Source: Solirubrobacterales bacterium
GTDB taxonomy: Bacteria > Actinomycetota > Thermoleophilia > Solirubrobacterales > 70-9
NCBI GenBank assembly: GCA_020438355.1
Contig: JAGQUT010000005.1
Location: 1 to 64,000, forward strand
Direction: 5' to 3'
DNA length: 64,000 nucleotides
Shown here piece by piece: positions 44,298 to 52,412 of the stretch (positions are counted from its first letter, which is position 1; the number at the start of each line of letters is the position of its first letter). Both the position numbers and the translations under genes were made by a program. The notes beneath the pieces were generated by a model. It made no database searches and had not been told where the DNA came from. It saw only the letters and a program-made list of their open reading frames with translations.

Positions 44298-45237
44298 CAC
44301 TGGCGAGTCCTTCCCAGATCGAGGGCCGCTCGGGATGCCAGCCAAGTTCGCGCCTGGCCTTCTCGTTCGAGGATCCTCTGAGCTGGGTCATCATCATCAC
44401 GCCGACCTCGCCGGCGAAGATCCGGCCGAGCAGCTTGGGAAAGTGCCTTGGCGGTTTCGCGCCGATCGTCTCGGCCACCTTCGGAAGCCAGTCTTTCACC
44501 GGGGCAGGCGTGTCATCGACGATGTTGTAGATGCCTGGCTCACCCCAGCCGACTGCGACCACGGTGGCCTCGGCCGCGTCCTCGACATGGACGAATGACC
44601 AGACCGCCCCGCCGCTGCCGACGATCGGGAACTGCCGTTTGCGGATCGTCCGGGTCTGCTCACCTTCCGGTTCGAGATCCATCGAGGTTCCAGGTCCGTA
44701 GAAGCCCCCGTAGCGGAGCACGATCCCTTCGATGCCCTGCGCCCCGGTCACCGCCTGCTCGAGGTAGCGGACCGATTCGCTGGTCTGGCGCATCGGTTCG
44801 GGCGGGTTACTGTCAACCGGGTCGTTCTCGGTCTTGACCAGGGAGCCGGTGCGTTGGTAAATCAGTGGCGCGAAGCTCTGGGCGATGTAGCGCCGGACCC
44901 CTGCCGCCTGGGATGCCGAGAGCAGATGGTCGGTTCCCTCGGTCCGCAGCCGGTTGGTCTGCCCGAAGAAGCGGTCGGGCTTGCGCAGGTCCATTCCCTC
45001 CCCGATCGAGGTGAGCTGATTGATCACCACTTCGGGTTCGGCCTCGGCAACCGCCCGGGCGACGGCATCGGGGTCGAGCGCGTCCGCGACCACTGCCTTC
45101 ACCCCCATTCCCTCGATCAGATCCCGCTTCGATTCGCTGCGGGTCATGCCGGTCACTTCATGGCCCCGTTCGACCAGCTTGGCCACGAGGGGCCGACCGA
45201 TCGCTCCTGTTGCTCCTGCCACCAGAATCTTCATCAT
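44290..45237 (-). CDS. NAD(P)-dependent epimerase/dehydratase (ECF41 partner)
   Basis: 315 aa. Rossmann start ILVAGATGAIGRPLVAKLVERGHEVTG, divided by GxxGxxG; VRYLEQAV and IVLRYGGFYGPGTSMD follow. The Tyr-x-x-x-Lys pair of classic SDRs is not obvious. ECF41 sigma genes are typically next to a carboxymuconolactone decarboxylase, oxidoreductase or epimerase gene, and this fits the third kind. Its 3' end overlaps the sigma gene start by 8 bases. ATG 45234 (second codon) may be the real start. Confidence 0.85.
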   Translation of the reverse strand: MMKILVAGATGAIGRPLVAKLVERGHEVTGMTRSESKRDLIEGMGVKAVVADALDPDAVARAVAEAEPEVVINQLTSIGEGMDLRKPDRFFGQTNRLRTEGTDHLLSASQAAGVRRYIAQSFAPLIYQRTGSLVKTENDPVDSNPPEPMRQTSESVRYLEQAVTGAQGIEGIVLRYGGFYGPGTSMDLEPEGEQTRTIRKRQFPIVGSGGAVWSFVHVEDAAEATVVAVGWGEPGIYNIVDDTPAPVKDWLPKVAETIGAKPPRHFPKLLGRIFAGEVGVMMMTQLRGSSNEKARRELGWHPERPSIWEGLASGR

Positions 45238-45287
45238 CTTCCTTCCGTCAGGTCGCCATTCGGCAGCTTTTTCCGGTTTACCCGGTT

Positions 45288-45314
45288 GACGAAACAGCGA
45301 TCAGGTCTGTGACA
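45288..45314 (-). promoter_or_regulatory. ECF41-type promoter for the epimerase-sigma operon
   Basis: On the minus strand TGTCACA (45314-45308), a 16-base spacer, and CGTC (45291-45288) match the known ECF41 target promoter. It is 51 bp upstream of the epimerase start. The -35 box sits in the last codons of the upstream amine oxidase gene, so the sigma factor probably drives its own operon from here. Confidence 0.75.
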
Positions 45315-46512
45315 CATCGGGACGAAGACCGCTCCGTACCGCCCCTTCCATCAGGGCAGAGAAAGGCCCTGCGGTGTGTTCCCCGACGAAGCGAAGCGGC
45401 CCGACCGGTTCGATCAGGGCAGCCGTTATCTCCGGTCCTGGAGAGACCGAGTAGGCAGCCTCGACGAAGGGGTCGTCACTCCAGGTCGAAAGGATCGCCC
45501 CGGAAGGATCAAGGGCCAGTTCAGGCCTGGTCGCGGCCAGCGATTCAAGCCACTTCTCCGGTCCCTCGCCCACATTGAGTGTCTCGAGAGCAAACAAGGA
45601 TCCGGCGAAGCAATGAACCGCTGGCAACGGCTCACCGTCCGGGCCGGCCTGGACCCAGCACCACCACCTCTCCGGCACGTTCATGACCGCCCCGACGGGT
45701 GCCGGCTCGGTCAGGGGAACGAACAGCTTCGCCGCCTGCCCGTAGGCGAGGTTCGCGAAGGCCTCGACCTTGGCTTCCGGCAGCGCCGGCGCGAACTGGA
45801 CCTGGTCCATTGCCGCGCCGGGGATCGCCATCACGCAGCGTTCCCCTTCGAAGATCGCCCCTGATTCACAGCAAACGGCCATCCCGGTTTCGGACCAGCT
45901 GATGAACTCGACCTTTTCGTTCAGGTGAACCCTGTCTCCGAGGCGTGCGGCCAGGGCGAGTGCCAGCGACTGGTTGCCACCGGCAAGTCCGGGTGAGGGC
46001 GAATCGTCGATCGCGGCCAGTCCGCCGAGCTCATTGGCCGGGACCCCGGCCGCGTCAGCCGCCGAGGAGATCTCACAGCGGGCAAGGATTGCTTCCCGCG
46101 CTCCTTCGTCGATGTCGAGCGAGGCGATCAGCTCCCCGGCGCTCGGCTCCTCCCCTCCGGTTTCTTCCATCCGTTTGAGTTCTTGCCGCAGCACGGACAC
46201 CGCAGCCATCAGTGTCGGCTCGTCAACTCCCAGCCCGCCCCGCGGTTCGCGCTTCCCGTAACGCATGCCCTTGTCGAGGGTTTCGATCCCAAGCTCGGCC
46301 GCCAGGGCAACGAGTTCAGTGTTCCCGGCCAGTATGAACTCGGCTCCCATCTCGATCGGCACCCCGTTGGAGAGTGTCTGACTCCAGGTCCTCCCGCCCG
46401 CCCGGTCCCGTGCTTCGAGCACGGTCACATCCCAGCCCTTGCGGTCCATCTCGTATGCGGCGGTCAGTCCAGCAATACCGGCCCCGACCACCACTGCCTT
46501 GCGCCCCTTCAT
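45301..46512 (-). CDS. Flavin-containing amine oxidase family protein
   Basis: 403 aa. FAD site VVVGAGIAGLTAAYEMDRKG at ~6-25, then VLEARDRAGGRTWS; the C-terminal GPLRFVGEHTAGPFSALMEGAV binds FAD again. These features match the monoamine/polyamine oxidase superfamily. It has the GGR(T/x)W segment of true amine oxidases. Substrate unknown. Overlaps the LLM oxidoreductase stop by four bases. Confidence 0.87.
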   Translation of the reverse strand: MKGRKAVVVGAGIAGLTAAYEMDRKGWDVTVLEARDRAGGRTWSQTLSNGVPIEMGAEFILAGNTELVALAAELGIETLDKGMRYGKREPRGGLGVDEPTLMAAVSVLRQELKRMEETGGEEPSAGELIASLDIDEGAREAILARCEISSAADAAGVPANELGGLAAIDDSPSPGLAGGNQSLALALAARLGDRVHLNEKVEFISWSETGMAVCCESGAIFEGERCVMAIPGAAMDQVQFAPALPEAKVEAFANLAYGQAAKLFVPLTEPAPVGAVMNVPERWWCWVQAGPDGEPLPAVHCFAGSLFALETLNVGEGPEKWLESLAATRPELALDPSGAILSTWSDDPFVEAAYSVSPGPEITAALIEPVGPLRFVGEHTAGPFSALMEGAVRSGLRPDVSQT

Positions 46513-47513
46513 GGTCGGCCCTTCAGGGCAGGGATCACCTTTTCGGCAAAGAGCCGATTTGATTCGAGGACCGCTTCCGGGTCGGCGTCCAGCGAGCCGG
46601 GCACCATCACGATCCGGTCGAGTCCAAGCCCGGCCAGTTCCTTCAGCTTCGGGGTCACCTGTTCCGGTGTTCCGCAGACCCCGAAGCGGTCGATGAACTC
46701 GTCACTCAGTCCGAGAGCCGCCGCCGACTCTGACTTTCCATGCCCGGCCTCTTCGTACTGCGAGTCGAGTTTCTCGATGCCCTCGCGGGTCTGCTCGGAG
46801 AGCCCTTCGGTCGAGCTTGATTCGGCCCCGAACCGGGCGAGGATCGCGGTGCTGCCCCGGATCAGGTCCCGGGCCCTGGCCGGGTCATCGGAGACACCGA
46901 TGTCGAGAAAGGCCCCGAGCGAGACATCCCGGTCCCCGGCTGCTTCTCGCGCGTGGGCGATTGCCCAATGAAGCCGGGAGAGCTCTGCCCCGACAGTGAA
47001 ATCGATTGCGTCGGCCTGTCGGGCCGCCACGGTGATTACCTTCGGGCCGGTCGCAGCAACCATGACCGGCACCTTCGGGGAGTGCTCTCCGGCCAGCCAT
47101 TCAATCGCCGCTTCGGTTCCGTTCTCCAGGGTTACCGTCTCGCCCGAAAGCAGGTTCTGGAGCTGTTTGAGGCCGGCTTCGAACTCGGCTACCGGCTGGG
47201 GTCCGAGTCCGATCTTTGAAACGGCCGAATCGCCCCGGCCCAATCCGAGCGTGGCGCGAGCCCCACTTTCCACCTGCAGGGTCGTGATCGCCGATGCGGT
47301 CACGGTCGGATGCCGAGTCACAAGGTTGGTCACCCCGGGTCCGAGCTTCAAGGTCTCGGTCGCTTCGGCCGCCAGGGCCAGCTCGACCCAGATGTCTGCG
47401 TTCAGGTCCTGGCTGTCAGCCAGCAGCATCCCGTCGAATCCCCAGTCCTCGATCTGCCGTGCCGCCCGGGCGGTCTTCCCGGCGAAAGAGAACTGATGGA
47501 TCCAGACCTCCAT
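46509..47513 (-). CDS. LLM-class flavin-dependent oxidoreductase
   Basis: 334 aa. TIM-barrel pattern: EDWGFDGMLLADSQDLN, LKLGPGVTNLVTRHPTVTASA and LGLGRGDSAVSKIG. Such proteins use F420 or FMN; the actinobacterial setting and TRHP motif favour F420, but this is inference. It precedes the amine oxidase in one transcript (ATGA overlap). Confidence 0.85.
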   Translation of the reverse strand: MEVWIHQFSFAGKTARAARQIEDWGFDGMLLADSQDLNADIWVELALAAEATETLKLGPGVTNLVTRHPTVTASAITTLQVESGARATLGLGRGDSAVSKIGLGPQPVAEFEAGLKQLQNLLSGETVTLENGTEAAIEWLAGEHSPKVPVMVAATGPKVITVAARQADAIDFTVGAELSRLHWAIAHAREAAGDRDVSLGAFLDIGVSDDPARARDLIRGSTAILARFGAESSSTEGLSEQTREGIEKLDSQYEEAGHGKSESAAALGLSDEFIDRFGVCGTPEQVTPKLKELAGLGLDRIVMVPGSLDADPEAVLESNRLFAEKVIPALKGRP

Positions 47514-47522
47514 GGCGCCACC

Positions 47523-48110
47523 CTAACGGGAGCCGGGCAGAGCCTTGTCAAGGAGAGTGTTGGAGGCTTCGGCGATGATCACGCCAGAGAGTGCGCCGAT
47601 CACGACGTCACCGGGGTAGTGGACACCGGTGTGAACCCGGCTGTATCCGACCGCGGCGGCCAGCAGGACCAGCGGCGGGATCGACCAGGGCAGGACATGC
47701 CCCACCCCGACCGCGAAGGCGAAGGCTGATGCCGTGTGACCGGAGGGGAAAGAGTGAGAGGTGGGCATCCGGACGTGCCTTGCTTCGGGCACCGCGGCAC
47801 CGTCACGGTCGGGCCTCGCCCTGTGCGCGACCGGCTTGACCGCCGCGTTCAGAACGGCCGAAGTGACCCCGATCGAGGCCATCCCCCGCACCGCCGCCTT
47901 CCGGCCGGCCGAACCCCCGAGAACCGCCAGTCCCAGCGAGATGCCTCCGGAGAGACGCGAGTAGTTGGCGGCATCGGAGAGCTTCCGCAGTCCGCTGTCA
48001 AGCGAAGGGGTTGGCGAGGTCGCAACCGCGGCGTAGACCGCCTGGTCGAGCTTGTTCACCTCGGAGAGAACTTGTTTGGCCTTCTTGATCACGGTGTTTC
48101 CCATATTCAT
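47523..48110 (-). CDS. PAP2-family membrane phosphatase
   Basis: 195 aa. The three acid-phosphatase motifs are KPVAHRARPDRD, SFPSGHTAS and YSRVHTGVHYPGDV, with membrane helices between. Members remove phosphate from lipid phosphates such as phosphatidate or prenyl diphosphates. Coupled by ATGA overlap to the lipid-kinase-like gene before it, so both may act on one lipid pool. Confidence 0.88.
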   Translation of the reverse strand: MNMGNTVIKKAKQVLSEVNKLDQAVYAAVATSPTPSLDSGLRKLSDAANYSRLSGGISLGLAVLGGSAGRKAAVRGMASIGVTSAVLNAAVKPVAHRARPDRDGAAVPEARHVRMPTSHSFPSGHTASAFAFAVGVGHVLPWSIPPLVLLAAAVGYSRVHTGVHYPGDVVIGALSGVIIAEASNTLLDKALPGSR

Positions 48111-49498
48111 TGAGTGTTCCCGCTGACCCGCTCCACAACCGGGCCCTCGACAGGAGGCTTGCCGAGCGCAATCCGGAGCAACCCGAGGGTGACCTTCATG
48201 AAACCGTCCGGAACAGCCGCGGAGGGTGAGGCACCGGGATGCTGCCTGGCGATCCTCACCCGCAGCGCCCCGGGCCGGATCTTGAACTTGAGCGGTGGCT
48301 CAAGCATTGCCGCTTCACCGTCTATGCCTGCCGCCACTTGCTCTTGGGCACCGACTTCAAAGGTGGGGGCATCCCAGTCCCGCCACGGGGTCTGGAACTT
48401 CCGAAGCCGGTGGCCGGCAGCAACCGGATCGGCCAGCACTGCGATCCCGAGCTTCCCGTCATCGATCTTCGGCCGGGTGCCTGACCCCACAGCTTTCCCG
48501 AGCCGGTATTTGTTGTTGGAGACGAGGATCGCCGCCCCGGAGTGATGCTTCTTGCCAGAGGGGCTACGCCAGTCAAGTTCGGGCGCCTCACCGTCCGGAC
48601 CAAGTACATCGGGAATGGTGTCAAGGAGCGTCTTGATCTTCGCCTCCCTGTACTCGTCCTTCTGAACCGCCTCCGCATAGATGCCAAGCGAGACGTTGTT
48701 AACGAACACCCGACCGTTCACCTCCGCCAGGTCAACCAGCCGCTCGCCCCCGTCAACGAAGGCATCTAGGGCGCCCACTACGTCCTCACGGTCAACGCCC
48801 AGGTCAAGGGCAAAGTGATTGCGGGTCCCGGCCGGAATACAGGCGTATGGCAACCCATGCTCCGAGGCGATCTCGGCCACCACCGCCTGCGAACCATCAC
48901 CACCAGCCATCGCCAAGGCGTCAGCACCCGTATCCACCTCTGCCTGGACGAGTTGCCGAAGGTCAGCCCCTTTGGTCAGCTCCACAGCCCGGTACCCGCG
49001 AGCTTCAGCCTCGGCGGCGAGGTCAAACTCCTCAGCCTTCCCCCCACCCGACTTCGGATTGAAGAAAAGCACCGGCCGCTCAGGAGCGGCCACATCAGGC
49101 AAAGGAACCCGAACCGAAAAAGCCCGCCTCGCCAAAGCAAACGATCCAGCCGCCAAAGCCGCCACCAAAAGCCCCTGAGCCAGGTTCCATTCGTCCTCCA
49201 CGAACACCCCAAACGTGAAACCAAGAACCAAGGCCCCCACACACCAGGCCCCAACCCGGATCAGACCCCGGGAGATTAAACCAAGTCCCCCCAGCACCCC
49301 AGCCAGAACCAGAAGCCCAACCACAATCAAGCCCCGAGGAAACTCCACCACGGCAATCTCAAGGGCAACAAGAATCGCGAGCGCTCCGAAGAGGAGCGAC
49401 CCGATGGCCGCCGCACGCTCGTTGGTTCCTGTCTGGTGGCTCACTTGAGCCACGCTACCGCTTCCTTTCGACTTCCGGACAACGAAGCTGAAGGCCAT
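48107..49498 (-). CDS. Diacylglycerol/sphingosine-kinase-like lipid kinase with membrane anchor
   Basis: 463 aa (GTG 49453 is a second possible start). Four to five N-terminal membrane helices (SLLFGALAILVALEIAVV and VGLLVLAGVLGGLGLIS), then the DAGK catalytic domain: FFNPKSGGGKAEEF, MAGGDGSQAVVAEIA and CIPAGTRNHFALDLGV. The C-terminal half is the beta-sandwich of the family. It phosphorylates a lipid at the membrane; the adjoining PAP2 phosphatase would reverse this. Confidence 0.88.
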   Translation of the reverse strand: MAFSFVVRKSKGSGSVAQVSHQTGTNERAAAIGSLLFGALAILVALEIAVVEFPRGLIVVGLLVLAGVLGGLGLISRGLIRVGAWCVGALVLGFTFGVFVEDEWNLAQGLLVAALAAGSFALARRAFSVRVPLPDVAAPERPVLFFNPKSGGGKAEEFDLAAEAEARGYRAVELTKGADLRQLVQAEVDTGADALAMAGGDGSQAVVAEIASEHGLPYACIPAGTRNHFALDLGVDREDVVGALDAFVDGGERLVDLAEVNGRVFVNNVSLGIYAEAVQKDEYREAKIKTLLDTIPDVLGPDGEAPELDWRSPSGKKHHSGAAILVSNNKYRLGKAVGSGTRPKIDDGKLGIAVLADPVAAGHRLRKFQTPWRDWDAPTFEVGAQEQVAAGIDGEAAMLEPPLKFKIRPGALRVRIARQHPGASPSAAVPDGFMKVTLGLLRIALGKPPVEGPVVERVSGNTQ

Positions 49499-49651
49499 GG
49501 TTTCGAATCCTGTTGAGCACGTTCTGCTTTTCGCGTCTCCGACCGTTGTCCCGTGACTTAGCCTTCTTCAGCGAGCGCCGAGACTCGACATGCAAACGAT
49601 CTCGCGGTTACTCGACATTTTGCTTCCGTATGTGCGGCTATCGTAAGGACT

Positions 49652-50212
49652 GTGGGCGCGGGCGTTTACACACTGGGGCACGGCAACAGGACGACTGATG
49701 AGTTCGTCGAACTGCTGCAGTCGCGCCAGATCGAGTACGCCATCGACGTGCGGTCGTTCCCCTACTCCAAGTACTTCCCGGATTTCAACCAGGAGCAGCT
49801 TCAGCGACGGCTCATGTCCGTCGGGATTGGCTACCTGTTCCTTGGAGCAGAACTCGGCGGGAGACCAGACGATCCAACTGTATACGTGGACGGTAGGGTT
49901 GACTACGGGCTCGCTGCCCAGCGAGCGCATTTCATCGAGGGGATCGACCGGGTGCTCGCCGCCGATCGGGGTGGTCATCGAGTCTGCCTCGTATGCAGCG
50001 AGAAGCGGCCCGAGACCTGTCATCGCACCAAGCTAGTTGCCGAGGAGCTCCGGAAGCGCGATTGTAGAGTGACGCATATCGACGAATCCGGTACCGACAG
50101 ATCGCAGGATGCGGTTATGGCTCGTATTGATGGCGGGCAACTCGTGCTTTCGGGCCTCGCGGAAAGTGCGACTTCGATTGGTCGGTACAACAGCGACGGC
50201 CGCAAAGTCTGA
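49652..50212 (+). CDS. DUF488 protein, first of a tandem pair
   Basis: 186 aa from GTG 49652. VYTLGHGNRTTDEFVELL and AIDVRSFPYSKYFPDFN are the N-terminal DUF488 motifs, and VCLVCSEKRPETCHRTKLVAEEL is the conserved Cys/His end (CSExxPxxCHR). A short linker leads to a C-terminal tail. The family has unknown activity; the Cys-His cluster and the fixed DVR suggest an enzyme or nucleic acid binder. The second DUF488 gene follows one base after its stop. Upstream 49499-49651 holds no gene. Confidence 0.8.
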   Translation: MGAGVYTLGHGNRTTDEFVELLQSRQIEYAIDVRSFPYSKYFPDFNQEQLQRRLMSVGIGYLFLGAELGGRPDDPTVYVDGRVDYGLAAQRAHFIEGIDRVLAADRGGHRVCLVCSEKRPETCHRTKLVAEELRKRDCRVTHIDESGTDRSQDAVMARIDGGQLVLSGLAESATSIGRYNSDGRKV

Positions 50213-50213
50213 A

Positions 50214-50699
50214 GTGCCCGAATCTCTCTTGACGATTGGCGTGTTCGGTCGCGACGAGGAGTCGTTCTTCGCTTCGCTGAAACACGGCGGCGTCGACGCA
50301 TTCATTGATATTCGGCAGCGTCGCGGGGTGCGTGGCTCCCAGTACGCGTTTGTGAACAGCACTCGACTGCAGAGTCATCTGGCGGAAATATGCGTGCCGT
50401 ACGTTCACCTCAAAGAACTCGCGCCGACCATGGCCGTGCGCGACGCGCAGAAGAGGTCCGACGCGCAGCTCGGAGTCAGTAAGCGCGATCGGCGCAATCT
50501 AAGTAACGCGTTCATCGATGCGTACTCCTCTGAAATACTTTGCCCTCTTGACCCCCAGGCGATCTTGGATCAGTTTCCGTCAGGTTGCCTCCGTCCGGTG
50601 CTCTTCTGCGTCGAGGGAGCTCCCGAAGCCTGCCATCGCTCACTTGCTGCTGAATGGCTCGGTAGCGCCGTGGGACTGAAAGTCGCGGAGTTAGTCTGA
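50214..50699 (+). CDS. DUF488-like protein, second of a tandem pair
   Basis: 161 aa from GTG 50214. LLTIGVFGRDEESFFASL, AFIDIRQRRGVRGSQYAF and FCVEGAPEACHRSLAAEWL mirror the motifs of its neighbour, with IDIR for DVR and an intact CHR. It is more divergent, so the pair may work as a heterodimer. The next start is one base after the stop. Confidence 0.72.
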   Translation: MPESLLTIGVFGRDEESFFASLKHGGVDAFIDIRQRRGVRGSQYAFVNSTRLQSHLAEICVPYVHLKELAPTMAVRDAQKRSDAQLGVSKRDRRNLSNAFIDAYSSEILCPLDPQAILDQFPSGCLRPVLFCVEGAPEACHRSLAAEWLGSAVGLKVAELV

Positions 50700-50700
50700 A

Positions 50701-51345
50701 GTGTCCGTCGAGCTGGAACGAGCCGAGGTCGTGATCGTCGGAGTGACCTATGCTGGTGACCGAGTCTGCGTTGGGGCGCTCGACGAGGATGGACGCACAT
50801 ATCGACTACACGAGGGCGATCGCGAGTTCATGCCAGCCAATCATCCTCCGACGATTGGAGAGCGATGGGTCATCACTTATGTCGCAGCTCCTGACGAACC
50901 GCCGCATCTCGAAGATGTCCACGTTCATGAGCTTGAGAAAAAGTCATCCGTGGATGCACCTCGCTTCATCGCAGCGCATGGTCGGGTTCATGAAGGCCGG
51001 CTAGAGCACTTGTTCCTCGGAGCCCTCGTGCCTGACCCCAAGTCGAATCGAGGCAAACTCTGTTTGGAGCCTGGGAAGGTCCCAGGGTTCAGTGTGCAAT
51101 TTTGCTCGCTCGATCGACAACTACGGCTGATACAAGATGCGAACTCCACGTTCAATTACTGCTCGACAGCGCCCGAATTACCGTTCGCAGTCAAATATGT
51201 CGGCGTGCGACGTCCAACACCAGCAATGCTCGAGACCGGAACGCTAGTCCGATTTTCGTTGGCCAAGTGGTGGAAGCCCTCAGATAGTCATGACGACGTG
51301 CCCAAGGCGTGCTCTCTGCAGTTATCGGGATGGTTTGAGTGCTAG
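50701..51345 (+). CDS. Dual OB-fold-like protein
   Basis: 214 aa from GTG 50701. The N-terminal half (VVIVGVTYAGDRVCVGALD then GERWVITYVAAPDEPPHLEDVHV) and the C-terminal half (AVKYVGVRRPTPAMLETGTLVRFSLAKWW) look like two small beta-barrels of the OB type. Such proteins are found with DUF488 genes in other genomes, as far as I recall. Single-stranded nucleic-acid binding is possible. Third gene of the tight operon with the DUF488 pair. Confidence 0.55.
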   Translation: MSVELERAEVVIVGVTYAGDRVCVGALDEDGRTYRLHEGDREFMPANHPPTIGERWVITYVAAPDEPPHLEDVHVHELEKKSSVDAPRFIAAHGRVHEGRLEHLFLGALVPDPKSNRGKLCLEPGKVPGFSVQFCSLDRQLRLIQDANSTFNYCSTAPELPFAVKYVGVRRPTPAMLETGTLVRFSLAKWWKPSDSHDDVPKACSLQLSGWFEC

Positions 51346-52154
51346 CAGAACGGATCGAACATGACCCCGCAGCTCTCGCAAACAAGCGCGGCCGGCCTGC
51401 CTTCATGCTCACCGTGTGTCCGGAGCGCATAGCTTTCGCCGCATCCCGGACACTGGATCAAGTCCTGTGGTGAGACAACCGGAACATCGTTCGGGGCGGA
51501 CTCGGCGGACTCAAGTGCATGCTGCGCGTCCGCAATTGCGGAACAGGCAGCGCTTCTCTGCGCAGCCGTAATCTCTTCCAGTTGTTCGATGGCATTCTGC
51601 GAACGGAGTAAGTCCGCAAGGACCTGGTCAACGGACGCCATCGGCTGGAAATCAAAGGAGTCGAGTTCCCCGGCGACGGCCGACGCCACCACGTCGTCAA
51701 ACGTGTCATGCATAGCGATGACGAGCCGAGCAACGCGCTGGACCTCGCGGGGGGTCTGCAACTCTCTGACTCCGAGGTTGAGCGGGAGCTCAATGGCTGC
51801 AGCTCTAGCCGTCCCGTCCTTGCGATCCCAGATGAGCGGAGGCTCGTTGGGCTCGCGCTGCCGCCACCTTCTATCGAGTGCTCCTCGGGCTCTCTCCAAG
51901 TCATCGAATAGCGTCTTGTTGAACAAGTCGTGGCCGGGTCCTTTGTCGATCCAAACCAACACTCGTGTACGGGTAGTCCCGATCAAGACCTTGAAGGAGA
52001 AGGGCTTAGGCAATCGGCCATAAACGACGCACCTCTTGCGGCCCATCGTCCAGGTTCGATCCGCGGAATCGTGTCTGACGACGGCTTTCCAAACTGAGTG
52101 CATCGCGAATTGCTGTTCGGAAGAGAGCTTCGCGCTCGAATCAACGGTGCCCAT
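51342..52154 (-). CDS. Hypothetical protein with C-terminal zinc ribbon
   Basis: 270 aa. The last 35 residues hold CPGCGESY and CESCG, a C-x2-C pair repeated 18 residues apart, which should bind zinc. The N-terminal ~120 residues (WTMGRKRCVVYGRLPKPFSFKVLIG, split) are of mixed alpha/beta type, followed by a helical segment rich in Ala. It converges with the OB-like gene (4-bp overlap). ATG 52103 is another possible start. Function not recognised; may be a nucleic-acid-linked accessory protein. Confidence 0.55.
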   Translation of the reverse strand: MGTVDSSAKLSSEQQFAMHSVWKAVVRHDSADRTWTMGRKRCVVYGRLPKPFSFKVLIGTTRTRVLVWIDKGPGHDLFNKTLFDDLERARGALDRRWRQREPNEPPLIWDRKDGTARAAAIELPLNLGVRELQTPREVQRVARLVIAMHDTFDDVVASAVAGELDSFDFQPMASVDQVLADLLRSQNAIEQLEEITAAQRSAACSAIADAQHALESAESAPNDVPVVSPQDLIQCPGCGESYALRTHGEHEGRPAALVCESCGVMFDPFC

Positions 52155-52412
52155 GTAGCGACAATAGTCGGCAGGTCAAGGGTACGATTCCTGTTGGCGC
52201 CCAAACGCACGTTGCCACAACAGATTTCGGCGGCTGTAAGTTCGACGCTGCTACTTCTTGATCGGCGCGTGACTGTACAGCAAAGACAACAACATCGACG
52301 CGAAAATCCTTCGACAACAGCTTCGGCATGTCGACAATCATTGCACTGACCGTGGGTCATCACATCAGATGTCAACCAAGATGAGGCAGACCCGGATACC
52401 CCTCGCGTCGTT

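Noticed and set aside
49584-49618. Direct repeat CTCGACAT (49584-49591 and 49611-49618) at the island edge, considered as an attachment site
   Set aside because: Only 8 bp, no integrase or tRNA gene nearby, and no copy noticed at a right boundary inside the window.
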